64,000 bases of DNA from an uncultured Muribaculaceae bacterium (lineage in GTDB: Bacteria > Bacteroidota > Bacteroidia > Bacteroidales > Muribaculaceae). The position numbers were made by a program, and so were the translations under genes. The DNA lies in NCBI GenBank assembly GCA_910584125.1, contig CAJTXU010000010.1:15916-79915 (forward strand), in the 5' to 3' direction. Shown in pieces: positions 26,138 through 35,058 of the stretch (its first letter is position 1; every line of letters begins with the position of its first letter). The notes under the pieces were generated by a model, which made no database searches, was not told the origin of the DNA, and saw only the letters and a list, made by a program, of their open reading frames with translations.

Positions 26138-28498
26138 TCACCGCACGACGTATTTTCGGCCGCCGATGATGTAGATGCCGCTGTCGAGGCCGTCGAGGGC
26201 CTGGGCCATGTCCACGCCGCTTCTGACGAGTCGGCCCGAGATGTGAAACACGTCGGTCGTCCGCGCGGTGTCGTCGTCAGCCGTCACGCCGTCGATGCCC
26301 GCGCCGTCGCCCGTCAGCGTCCAGGCATCAAGCGTGCTGACGCGCGTCGTGCCGTCGCTGAACACCGAGACGCCCGTGGCGGTCTCGTCCTGCGGGAAGA
26401 CCCGGATCGACTGAGCCCAGGTGTCATTGACGAAGATGTCGAGTATCGAGCCATCGACGAAGAGGTCGATCTTCATCTCCGAACCCGCCGCCGGCCTGAC
26501 AGGCAGCGCCATGCGGTAGACGCCGTCGTATGCGCCGCGGTCGTTGTTCCAGCGGTCGAGCGCCGTGAAGTCGGCCACAAGCTCGCCCGAGGCGGGATTG
26601 TAGGTCAGCGTGGCGGCCTTCGAACCGTTGTCGAAAAACCGGAATCCGAACGGCGACGCACCGACAGTGAACGAACCGAGGATCTCAACCCGGTTGCCCG
26701 ACACAGGCGACAACGACCTGCTGCCGCTCAGATCAAGGTCGCGCAGACTTGTCTTGACCGCCGAACGCATCGCAGTCAGGCCCGAATAAGGCTTCTGCAC
26801 CAGCGAGCCGTCAGAGGCGAGACTCCACTCGCGGGGCAGCGAGTAGCAATGCGCCCAGCCCAGCGTGTAGTTGTGCTCCGAAGCCAGTTTGTCGGGCACG
26901 ATGCCCAGGGCGATGGTCTTGCCGTCGTGGCGGCAGACCGTCGGCGAGAGCAGTCCGTAGCCCTCGATGGAGTTCATCTCGACCGTGCGGGCTGCGCCGT
27001 TGGGACGGAACGTGCCGTCGGACGCGATGGTGCCGGTCCAGTAGAGACAGCGCACACCCCGCGACGTGTTGAGCGGAGTCACCGTGAATAGCCACTTGCC
27101 GCCGCCCATAGGGGTGATGTTGGGCATCTCCCAGAACGTGCCGTGTTCAGTCCTGTTCGTGGCCGAGAAGAAGATGCGGCCGTCGTTCGAGAAGGAGCCT
27201 GTGGCCGGGTCGTACTTATGGAGCGTCACCGCGCCGAGTCCCCCCTTCGACGTGCCCACTATGATGTAGGAGTCATCGCCATTGCGGAAGAAATAGGGGT
27301 CGCGGAAGTCGTCGCTCAGACCCGACGGGCGTCCGTTGATCAGCGGATTGGCCGTGGATTTGGACCATTTCACAAGGCCCTCGTCGTCGGGCGTCGCCAT
27401 GCATATCGTGGCGCGGACGTAGTCGACGGCTGTATAGATCGCCGCCGGGCGTCCGCCGGTCACGACGTCGTCGGTGACAATTGCCCCGCTCCAGCACCCC
27501 TTGATGTCGTAGGGCTCGCCGGGGGCGATGGCTATCGGCTCCTCGCGCCAGTTGAAGAGGTCGGCCGAGGAGATATGTCCCCAGTGCAGACGGGTCATGT
27601 AGGGGCCGTTGGCGTTCTTCTGGAAGAACAGGTGGTAACGGCCGTCGGCCCATGTCATGCCGTGGCACTCGTTGGTCCAGGCCGTGGCGGGCATGCCGTG
27701 GAATTTCGGACGCAGCGTCTGCCCGGCGTATCTCGACGAGGGAATCGAGAGGTCGGCCTCATGCTCGGGACGTGCCGCCGCCACTTCATCGGGAGTCATG
27801 GCGCGGTCGTGGACCTCGATGTCGTCGATCAGACCGTTGAACGTGTTGATCATGAACGGTCCCGAAAAGCGGGCGTCGGCGTCGCGGCCGATTGTAAGGC
27901 GGGTGGCCGAGTTGTCGACGGTAGCCATGCAACGGGCCTCCCCCACCTTTACGCCGTTGCGGTAGAGCACGGCCTTCTTGGCCGCACCGTCGACCACGGC
28001 CGTGAGCCGGCTCCATTCGTAGCAGGGCATCAGGTCGGAGGCCTCGACGGTCACCTTCCAGCCGCCCGAATAGCACTCGAAGGCGTACTTGCCGGTGTAG
28101 CCGAGGGCGAACCTCCAGCCGGCCCTCGCCGAGTCGTCGAGGGTGCCGGCGAGGCATATCTTCTCGTCGGTGGGGGTGTCGAGCGCCACGACAGGATAAG
28201 TCTCGGGGGCGACCCACATTGAGATCGTCAGGGCCGCCGCGTCAGACGCGCCTGCCCGGATGTCGCCCTGGGCGTAGGCCGAATAGCCGTCGAGTCGCAG
28301 GGCCATGCCGGCCGCGCCGACGACGTTCTCGGGCGTCGTTCTTGAATAGAGTGAAAGTGACGAGCCGCCCGCGGTCTCGCGGAGGGTCTCGCGACCCTCG
28401 ATATCCATCGGCACATGGACTATGCGCGCGGCGTCGGCTCCGGCACCTGCGGCCGCGGCTGCGGCCATAAGCGTGAGAAGTCTGTATGAAGTTTTCAT
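26138..28498 (-). CDS. Secreted LamG-GH32 fructan hydrolase with altered nucleophile motif
   Basis: The 786-residue protein has a signal peptide, a LamG/concanavalin-like domain at about residues 30-240, a five-bladed GH32 domain at about 255-560, a GH32 C-terminal beta-sandwich (VDGSILDIFVND) and the tail motif HISGRLV...SGIYIIGGRK. The transition-state motif RDP is present near residue 399 and the acid/base Glu in FWEMPN near 457. However, the block that normally reads WMNDPNG with the nucleophile Asp reads WTNECHG near residue 276, an Asp-to-Glu change. It may be an unusual GH32 subgroup or a binding protein. It lies 130 bp downstream of the DUF4960 gene in the fructan operon; the levan locus of B. 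thetaiotaomicron also has several GH32 genes. Confidence 0.88.
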   Translation of the reverse strand: MKTSYRLLTLMAAAAAAGAGADAARIVHVPMDIEGRETLRETAGGSSLSLYSRTTPENVVGAAGMALRLDGYSAYAQGDIRAGASDAAALTISMWVAPETYPVVALDTPTDEKICLAGTLDDSARAGWRFALGYTGKYAFECYSGGWKVTVEASDLMPCYEWSRLTAVVDGAAKKAVLYRNGVKVGEARCMATVDNSATRLTIGRDADARFSGPFMINTFNGLIDDIEVHDRAMTPDEVAAARPEHEADLSIPSSRYAGQTLRPKFHGMPATAWTNECHGMTWADGRYHLFFQKNANGPYMTRLHWGHISSADLFNWREEPIAIAPGEPYDIKGCWSGAIVTDDVVTGGRPAAIYTAVDYVRATICMATPDDEGLVKWSKSTANPLINGRPSGLSDDFRDPYFFRNGDDSYIIVGTSKGGLGAVTLHKYDPATGSFSNDGRIFFSATNRTEHGTFWEMPNITPMGGGKWLFTVTPLNTSRGVRCLYWTGTIASDGTFRPNGAARTVEMNSIEGYGLLSPTVCRHDGKTIALGIVPDKLASEHNYTLGWAHCYSLPREWSLASDGSLVQKPYSGLTAMRSAVKTSLRDLDLSGSRSLSPVSGNRVEILGSFTVGASPFGFRFFDNGSKAATLTYNPASGELVADFTALDRWNNDRGAYDGVYRMALPVRPAAGSEMKIDLFVDGSILDIFVNDTWAQSIRVFPQDETATGVSVFSDGTTRVSTLDAWTLTGDGAGIDGVTADDDTARTTDVFHISGRLVRSGVDMAQALDGLDSGIYIIGGRKYVVR

Positions 28499-28540
28499 GT
28501 CAGTGATTTTAACGTATTGAGTATCATGAATATTGCAGGA

Positions 28541-28576
28541 ATCCGCGGGGCGGCCGACAATGACCGCTCCACGGAT
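28541..28576. other. Stem-loop between binding-protein and GH32 genes
   Basis: Arm 28541-28553 (atccgcggggcgg) pairs with 28564-28576 with two imperfect positions. No T-run follows on the minus strand. It could tune expression of the last gene of the operon or protect the upstream message. Confidence 0.5.
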
Positions 28577-28628
28577 CTTTCCCTGGGTGATTATATCTGA
28601 GCTTGCATGAAGTCTAAATCATGGAGGT

Positions 28629-30092
28629 TTACTTCAGATAGTCGAGGATGTTGGCAGAGAGTTGCTCGACATTGCGCTGATAGATGTTGGCTCCGGAGTT
28701 CTGGTTCCACTCGTAGGCCGCGAAACCGTTGGCGATGCAGCGGCCGTGCACAGGCGTCGGGAAGAACTCGACGAGACCGGCGACGCAGTGGTCGCGCACA
28801 TGTCCCCAAGTGGCGAGTACGAGCGAACCTGTGGTGGCTTCGAAGTTGGCGATCACGTCGGGGTATGCCCCGCGGCCATAGAGATTGCAGTCCCAAAGGC
28901 AGTTGTGGTCCTCACGCTGGCCGGGGCCGATGAGCGGTATCGCGGGCAGACCCCAGCCGTTGGGGTCCTCGAGAATGATGCCCTTGAAGATGGCGTGCTC
29001 CGAGCGGTCGTAATAACCCTGGTCGCTGCCCCCCTTGAAGTCGACGCCGAGGAAGGGGTTGATGGTCCACACGTCGTCGCCGCTGCCACCCTCGCCGTTG
29101 CCGAATACGGTCGGGGCCATGTTCTCGGGCACGATTCCCAGAGGCACGGTGAGCTGTGTGGCCATGTTGGAGAGGTAGATGCTTCCGCCGTTGGCCGAGT
29201 ATTCCTTGAGGGCCGCGATGGCCTCGGGCGAAGTAATCTGCGCGGGGAGGTTCTCCCAGCCGAGCGGCAAGCCGACGCGGTCGATCATGATCCAGAGCAC
29301 CGAGCAGATGTCGGGGTCGAGCGTCGCCAGGTCGGCGGGATATACAAGGTCGGCGTTCTTCTGGGCGACGAACCAAGCGGCGGCCGCGCGTTCGTCGTCG
29401 TCGGGCAGCGCCGACACTGATGCCGCCGTCATCAGATATCCCATGCGGGGCTCGATGTAGGGTATGCGCGTGCTGACAGTCGCCGACACCGAAGGATAGA
29501 AACCGTCGTAGATGGCCTGCACGTCATATGTGAGGTCGGTCTCCATAGGCTGGGCCTTGAGGGTATATTCGGTGGTGCCGGCGGGGAGGTTCACAGCCGC
29601 AACTTCGTCGCCGTTGGTGATGATGCGCACGCCCGTGACGTCGGCGCCGGTCGGGTTGGTCCATGAGAGCGTCACCTTGCGGCCCGAGGTCGAGGACTCG
29701 AGGCCGGTGACGCCGGCGAGCTGCTCGACGGGGAGCTCGGCCGTCACCGAGACTCCCTCCGAGACATAGCGGTCGTCATAGCAGACCTTGACCGTGAAGA
29801 GACCTTCGACTCCCATCGGCTGGCCCTTGACGGCGTATGAAGTGGCATCGGCGCCGAGGCTGAGGGGATTGGAGGTCTGCGCGTCGCGGATCAGCAGCAC
29901 GTCGGTGATGCCCTCTTCGGCGGGCAGCGTCCATGTCACGTTGATTGTTCTGCCGTCGATGTCGGCGCGTAGGCCGGAGACGGTGGCGAGGTCGGGAACC
30001 TCTTCGTAGCCGGTGGGCTCGAAGTCGCCGCACGAGGTGAATGCGGCTGCGAGGGCGAGGGCGAGCGCGCCCATATGCATTTTATATCTCAT
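28629..30092 (-). CDS. Surface fructan-binding lipoprotein (DUF4960, BT1761-like)
   Basis: The 487-residue protein has a lipoprotein signal ending AAFTSCGD, so it should be anchored in the outer membrane. Two Ig/Fn3-like domains are visible at about residues 30-115 (INVTWTLPAEEG) and 118-205 (VTLSWTNPTGAD), followed by a DUF4960 domain at about 210-487. In the levan locus of B. thetaiotaomicron a protein with this plan (BT1761) is the surface glycan-binding protein encoded just after susD, and the position is the same here. The role is capturing fructan chains for the SusC/SusD complex. A start four codons later (MHMGAL) is also plausible. It lies 45 bp downstream of susD. Confidence 0.85.
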   Translation of the reverse strand: MRYKMHMGALALALAAAFTSCGDFEPTGYEEVPDLATVSGLRADIDGRTINVTWTLPAEEGITDVLLIRDAQTSNPLSLGADATSYAVKGQPMGVEGLFTVKVCYDDRYVSEGVSVTAELPVEQLAGVTGLESSTSGRKVTLSWTNPTGADVTGVRIITNGDEVAAVNLPAGTTEYTLKAQPMETDLTYDVQAIYDGFYPSVSATVSTRIPYIEPRMGYLMTAASVSALPDDDERAAAAWFVAQKNADLVYPADLATLDPDICSVLWIMIDRVGLPLGWENLPAQITSPEAIAALKEYSANGGSIYLSNMATQLTVPLGIVPENMAPTVFGNGEGGSGDDVWTINPFLGVDFKGGSDQGYYDRSEHAIFKGIILEDPNGWGLPAIPLIGPGQREDHNCLWDCNLYGRGAYPDVIANFEATTGSLVLATWGHVRDHCVAGLVEFFPTPVHGRCIANGFAAYEWNQNSGANIYQRNVEQLSANILDYLK

Positions 30093-30137
30093 TGCTGTAT
30101 TGTCGTTGTGGGTTGTTGAAACATATTGGTTCTGGTC

Positions 30138-31814
30138 TCAGTCGTAAAGTCCGCCGGCGTTGTCTTTCTGCTCGAGCGGCACGGGGAAGTAGAGTTCGTC
30201 GGCTGAGAGCGACGCGCCGCTGTAGTAGGGCTGGAACGTGGTCTCGAACTGGTAATACTTGTTCACCGTCTCCACGGCCGTGCCCCAGCGGAGCAGGTCG
30301 AACCAGCGGTGGCCTTCCATGGCGAGCTCGACGCGGCGCTCGTGGCGCACGGCGCGGCGGGCGTAGTCCTGGTTCCAGCCGGAGGCGGGGTACTGTCCCA
30401 CGGCGTAGTTGGCCACCATCGGGTTGCAGTCAACCGGCGTGTAGGAGGGGTCGACCGAACGGGCCGCCTTGGCGCGCACCTGGTTGATCAGGCTGCGGGC
30501 CTGGTCAAGGTCTTTGTTCTGCTCGATGAGGGCCTCGGCCTTCATGAGCATCACGTCGGCATAGCGGATGATGATGTAGTTGAGCGACGAGGCGCCCCAG
30601 GGCACGATGCCGGTCTTGACATAGGGACTGTCGGGCGAGGGATAGGGCTTCTTGCCCGAATACTGTCCGTAGAGCTCCAGGTTGCGGCACCACTTCTCGT
30701 TGTAGTTGTAGCCGCGCCAGGGCATGCCTATGCGGCCAAGCGTGAAGTCGAGACGCGGGTCTACGTTGCCTGCGTAGTCGGCGCGGTCGATGTTCTCGGA
30801 GTTCTGCGTGCCGTCGAGATAGGGAAGGCCGTTGGCGTCGGTACGGAACGCGTTGACCAGATCCTGCGAGGCGAGATAGAAGTCGTCGCCGTTGCCGTAG
30901 AGGTTGCCCTCCGAGTAGGTGCAGTTGATGCAGTTGTTGAAGTTGTATTGGTCCGGGGAGTTGGCACTCGAGAACTGGACGGCCATTACAGACTCGGCCG
31001 TGTTGTTGAGCTCGGGCTTCGAGATGTCGAGGTAGTTGGCGTAGAGCTCATACTTGCCCGAGGAGATGACGTATCCGGCGTACTGCTCGACCGTGGCCCA
31101 GTCGGAGTCGAAGAGGGCCGCCTTGGCGAGGATGGCCGCGGCGACATACTTGTTGAAGCGGCCCACCTCGGCCTGGCTCTCGGGGAGCACGTTGTAGGCG
31201 TCGCGCAGGTCGGCCTCGATGAAGCCGAGGATCTGCTCGCGAGTGTACTGGTCGGCGCGGCATTCCGACGGGTTGGCCACCGTCTCGTCGAAGTAGGGGA
31301 ACTTCTGGAAGAGGCGGTACATGTCGAAATAATAGTATGCGCGCAGGGTCTTCATCTCGGCGATCATCGAGCGCTTCTGGGCGGCGTCGAGGCTCGTGGC
31401 GGCGTCGATGGCCTTGATGGCCGTGTTGCAGCGCGACACGGAGAAGTAGTTGTTGCGCCACTTGAAGTTGATGATGGCGTTGTCGCTCTGCACGTTGCCG
31501 ATCTCAAGCTGGTGCATGTAGGCCTCCATGGTGACTCCGTCGCCCCCCTTGAGGGCGTCGTCCGAGCGGAGGTCGATCACCCAGTTGTTGATCGGGCCGG
31601 CGAACGACTCGTTGTTGCCGAAATAATGGTTGAGGAGCGTGGCGTAGGCGGCGGTCATCATGTCGACGGCCTCGTCCTCGCCTATCTGCTCGGAAGTGAA
31701 CGAGCCCTGGGGCTTCGTGTCGAGCATATCGTCGCATGCCGTCATGCCGAGTCCGAGGGTGACTGCGGCCGCGGCCATCACGGCGCTTTTGATATATGAT
31801 TTGATGGTCTTCAT
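30138..31814 (-). CDS. SusD/RagB-family outer-membrane lipoprotein
   Basis: The 558-residue product begins with a lipoprotein signal ending LGLGMTACDD and the usual SusD opening MLDTKPQGSFT. The helical TPR-like core is visible (FKWRNNYFSVSRCNTAIKAI; AYYYFDMYRLFQKFPYFDE), as is the conserved C-terminal region YIIIRYADVMLMKAEALIEQ followed by RRVELAMEGHRWFDLLRWG. It forms the lid of the SusC channel and binds oligosaccharide at the cell surface. The SusC gene is 22 bp upstream, and the binding-protein gene follows. The GH32, permease and fructokinase context points to fructan as substrate; sequence alone cannot tell levan from inulin. Confidence 0.96.
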   Translation of the reverse strand: MKTIKSYIKSAVMAAAAVTLGLGMTACDDMLDTKPQGSFTSEQIGEDEAVDMMTAAYATLLNHYFGNNESFAGPINNWVIDLRSDDALKGGDGVTMEAYMHQLEIGNVQSDNAIINFKWRNNYFSVSRCNTAIKAIDAATSLDAAQKRSMIAEMKTLRAYYYFDMYRLFQKFPYFDETVANPSECRADQYTREQILGFIEADLRDAYNVLPESQAEVGRFNKYVAAAILAKAALFDSDWATVEQYAGYVISSGKYELYANYLDISKPELNNTAESVMAVQFSSANSPDQYNFNNCINCTYSEGNLYGNGDDFYLASQDLVNAFRTDANGLPYLDGTQNSENIDRADYAGNVDPRLDFTLGRIGMPWRGYNYNEKWCRNLELYGQYSGKKPYPSPDSPYVKTGIVPWGASSLNYIIIRYADVMLMKAEALIEQNKDLDQARSLINQVRAKAARSVDPSYTPVDCNPMVANYAVGQYPASGWNQDYARRAVRHERRVELAMEGHRWFDLLRWGTAVETVNKYYQFETTFQPYYSGASLSADELYFPVPLEQKDNAGGLYD

Positions 31815-31836
31815 TTTCTGGATTGGAAATTAAGGG

Positions 31837-34800
31837 TTAGAACTGGAAGTTGACGCCGATCGTGAACGAGCGGGGACGCGGATAGCCGCCGTCGTCCATG
31901 CGCGCGCCGTAGCCGCTGGGAGCGATCTCGGGGTCGAGGCCTTTGTATTTTGTGATGGTGAACACGTTCTCGACCTGGCCGAAGACGTCGATGCTCTGGC
32001 CGCCGATGGCTTTGGCCACGCGCTCGGGCAGCATGTAGGAGAGCTTGAGGTATTTCATCTTCAGATACGATCCGTTCTCGACATAGTAGGTCGAGAAGCG
32101 CGACTCCTCGTTGTCGTCGGTCAGCGAGACGGCGGGAATGTCGCTGCCTGTGTTGGTCTCGCTCCAGCAGTTGAGCACGTCCTTGCTGCGGTTGGAGACG
32201 AGCGAGCCGTAGCTCATCGAGTAGAGCTGGCGCTTCATGTGGTTGATGATGTCATAGCCGAAGTCGCCGGCGAAGAACATATCAAGGGTGAAGGCCCTGT
32301 ACTTGAAGGCGAGGTTGAGGCCGAGCGACAGGTCGGGGTTGGGGTCGCCGATGATGCAACGGTCGGCGTCGGTGATCTGTCCGTCGCCGTTGAGGTCGCG
32401 GTAGATGAGGCGTCCGGGGGCGGCGCCTGTCTGGCGGGCATGGTCGGCGACCTCGGCGTCGTTCTGGAAGATGCCGTCGCACACGTAGCCGTAGTATACG
32501 CCCATGGGCTGGCCGGGGATCAGACGGCTGTCGCCGCCGATGAACTCCTGACGGTCGTTGAGTGTCACGAGCTTGTTCTTATACTGCGAGAGGTTGACCG
32601 AGCCGTTCCATGAGAAGTCGCCGTAGGTGGGGCTGTTGTAGCCGAGCGTGAGTTCCCAGCCGGTGTTCTTCATCTTGCCGGTGTTGAGCCAGATGGCTGC
32701 GTTCTCGCCGGCCACGTCGAGCGCCGGGGGGATGGTGAGCATGTCGCGGGTGTTCTTCATGAAGAAGTCGGCGGTGAGGTTGAGTCGGCCGCTGAAAAGC
32801 TGCAGGTCGATGCCGATGTTGTTCTGCGTGGTGGTCTCCCATTTGAGGTCGGGGTTGCCCGAGGCCGCGAGCGTGATGCCCGGGGTTGTGGCGGAGTTGG
32901 TGCCGTTGATGTCATAGGCGCCGTTGCCGTTGTTGACGATATAGGTCGAATAGGTGGGATAGAGCGGCGGGATGTTGGCGTTGCCGTTCTGGCCCCAGCT
33001 GTAACGGACCTTGAAGTCTGTCACCACATCGTTCTGGGGCCAGAAAGGCTCGGCCGACGGACGCCATGCAAGCGAGAAGGCCGGGAAGATGCCGGCGCGG
33101 TGGCCCTTGGCGAAGCGCGAGTTCTCGTCGCGGCGGATTGTGAACGACGCCAGGTAACGGTCGTCGAAGTTATAGTCCGCTTTGGCGAAGAGCGAGAACA
33201 CGCTCCACTGCGTCTTGCCGCCGCCGGCGTTCTGCTGGCCTGAGCCGGCTCCCACCTGCATGAAATCGGTATCTTCGAACATGTAGCCCTGACGGCTGCC
33301 CGAGAGGTCCTGGAATGTATAGGAGATCGCCTCGGTTCCGATCAGCGCGTTGAGATGATGTTTTTCATTAAATGTTTTTACATAATTGGCGGTGTTGGTC
33401 CAGGTCCAGGTGTCGCCCTGACCGTAAACTCCCGACACGGAGTTGACGTCTGAGGCGATCTGCTTGCGGCCCAGGTCAGTGTTGAAATATTGGGAATGTT
33501 CGATACCGATGTTCGTCTTGAGCGTGAGACCGTCGACGGGGCGGATCTCGAGGAATGCGTTGCCGAGGATGCGCCAGTTCTGATGGTCGTTGTCCTTGGC
33601 GTTGTTGATCATCTGCACGGGATTCTGGAGGTCGGAGTTGACGAGCTCGATTGGAATCGCGTAGCTGCCGTCGGCTCCGTATACGGGCAGGGCCGGGTTC
33701 ATGGCCATGGCGAGGAAGGGGATGCCCCGGTCGCCGTAGGTCTCGACGCCGCGGTTGCGCCACTGGGCGATGAGCAGGTTCTCGCCCACCGACACATACT
33801 TGTTGAAGTCGAAGCGCGAGTTGACGCGGCCGGAGAACCGGCGGTAGAACGACGACTTGATGTTGCCGACCTGATCGATCATGTTGAGCGAAAAGAGCAC
33901 GGAGCCTTTCTCGCCGTTGTTGGCCACGGTGGCGGTGAGGTTGTTGGTCCAGGCCGTGCGGTAGACCTCATCCTGCCAGTCGGTGTCGGAGACGGCGAAG
34001 TTGGTGTTGCCGTTCACATACTGCTGGTATACCGGCGTGGTGTTCGTGCCGAAGAGCTGCGGCACGCCGAGGGGTAGCCCGGCGCGTGCGGCGGCCATTC
34101 CGTAGGCCGTGGCCCAGCCGTCGGCATCGAGCATCTCGTATCGCTTGGCGATGGTCTGCGCGGTGAGGGCGTAGTTGACGTTGATCGAGAGGCGGTCGCC
34201 CTTGCCGTGCTTGGTGGTGATGATGATGACGCCGTTGGCCGCGCGCGAACCGTAGATGGAGGCCGAGGCGGCGTCCTTGAGCACCTGCATCGACTCGATG
34301 TCGGCGGGATTGATGACGTTGATGTTGTCGGTGGGCACGCCATCGACGATATAGAGGGGGTCGTTCGACGAGTTGGCCGTCGACATACCTCGCACGCGGA
34401 TCGAGCCCGTGCCGCCCGGCTCGGCGCTCGGCACGACATTGACGCCCGGCAGCTTGCCGGCCATGGAGCTCATGATGTTGCCCGAGTTCTCGGAGAGGGG
34501 CTCCTTCATGTCCATCACCGAGACGGCGCCTGTGAGGTCGGCCTTGCGGACCGTCTGGTAGCCGACTACGACCACCTCGTTGAGCACGGCCGAGTTCTCG
34601 TCGAGATAGATTGTCATCGTCGGCTCGGCCGTGAGGGTAGTCGGGTTGTAGCCCACGTAGCTCACCGTGAGCTTCGACTTCTCGGGCACCGTGATGGCGA
34701 AGTTGCCGTCGATGTCGGTGGCAGTTCCTTTCTTTGTCGCCTCCGACATCACAGTGGCGCCTATCAGAGGCTCGCCGTCCTGACGCGAAAGCACCGTTCC

Positions 34801-34878
34801 ACGCACAGTGATGTCCTGCGCCTGCGCCACGATTGCCAGCAGGCAAGCGAGAAGCGCCGTAAGGAATGTTCTTTTCAT
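31837..34878 (-). CDS. SusC/RagA-family TonB-dependent transporter
   Basis: The start at 34878 gives 1013 residues with the signal peptide MKRTFLTALLACLLAIVAQA; a longer in-frame start at 34941 lies upstream of the promoter box. A carboxypeptidase-regulatory-like domain lies at about residues 22-105, then a plug domain with the SusC signature (LNEVVVVGYQTVRKADLTGAV; YIVDGVPTDNINVINPADI), then the barrel, ending in the typical aromatic FTIGVNFQF. It imports oligosaccharides through the outer membrane using TonB energy together with SusD. It is the first gene of the operon and is preceded by a promoter and candidate AraC-type half-sites. Confidence 0.96.
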   Translation of the reverse strand: MKRTFLTALLACLLAIVAQAQDITVRGTVLSRQDGEPLIGATVMSEATKKGTATDIDGNFAITVPEKSKLTVSYVGYNPTTLTAEPTMTIYLDENSAVLNEVVVVGYQTVRKADLTGAVSVMDMKEPLSENSGNIMSSMAGKLPGVNVVPSAEPGGTGSIRVRGMSTANSSNDPLYIVDGVPTDNINVINPADIESMQVLKDAASASIYGSRAANGVIIITTKHGKGDRLSINVNYALTAQTIAKRYEMLDADGWATAYGMAAARAGLPLGVPQLFGTNTTPVYQQYVNGNTNFAVSDTDWQDEVYRTAWTNNLTATVANNGEKGSVLFSLNMIDQVGNIKSSFYRRFSGRVNSRFDFNKYVSVGENLLIAQWRNRGVETYGDRGIPFLAMAMNPALPVYGADGSYAIPIELVNSDLQNPVQMINNAKDNDHQNWRILGNAFLEIRPVDGLTLKTNIGIEHSQYFNTDLGRKQIASDVNSVSGVYGQGDTWTWTNTANYVKTFNEKHHLNALIGTEAISYTFQDLSGSRQGYMFEDTDFMQVGAGSGQQNAGGGKTQWSVFSLFAKADYNFDDRYLASFTIRRDENSRFAKGHRAGIFPAFSLAWRPSAEPFWPQNDVVTDFKVRYSWGQNGNANIPPLYPTYSTYIVNNGNGAYDINGTNSATTPGITLAASGNPDLKWETTTQNNIGIDLQLFSGRLNLTADFFMKNTRDMLTIPPALDVAGENAAIWLNTGKMKNTGWELTLGYNSPTYGDFSWNGSVNLSQYKNKLVTLNDRQEFIGGDSRLIPGQPMGVYYGYVCDGIFQNDAEVADHARQTGAAPGRLIYRDLNGDGQITDADRCIIGDPNPDLSLGLNLAFKYRAFTLDMFFAGDFGYDIINHMKRQLYSMSYGSLVSNRSKDVLNCWSETNTGSDIPAVSLTDDNEESRFSTYYVENGSYLKMKYLKLSYMLPERVAKAIGGQSIDVFGQVENVFTITKYKGLDPEIAPSGYGARMDDGGYPRPRSFTIGVNFQF

Positions 34879-34925
34879 GTTAATGATTTTAGTTAACAGT
34901 TGTGTTGTTTGTGAAATTTCCTGCC

Positions 34926-34933
34926 GCAAAGTT
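34926..34933 (-). promoter_or_regulatory. -7 promoter element of the susC operon
   Basis: The minus strand reads TAACTTTG, about 48 bp upstream of the susC start. No TTTG is seen at the -33 position, consistent with activator dependence. Confidence 0.7.
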
Positions 34934-34952
34934 ATTCTCATTCAATATAATG

Positions 34953-35012
34953 GGTTATCATAAAAGTTGCAGCGGTTATCAAATTCCTGCCTGTGCGACA
35001 AATTTGATAACC
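34953..35012. promoter_or_regulatory. Candidate operator of the hybrid sensor
   Basis: GGTTATCA occurs twice, at 34953-34960 and 34974-34981, spaced 21 bp, and its complement TGATAACC at 35005-35012. The last two also form a perfect 12-bp inverted repeat (34974-34985 with 35001-35012). AraC-type regulators commonly bind half-sites two helical turns apart, and the cluster sits just upstream of the susC -7 box. It might instead act as the terminator of the sensor gene. Confidence 0.6.
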
Positions 35013-35058
35013 GATGCGACATGATTGCAAGAGATGCGCCGTCCTGACGTGGGAAATC

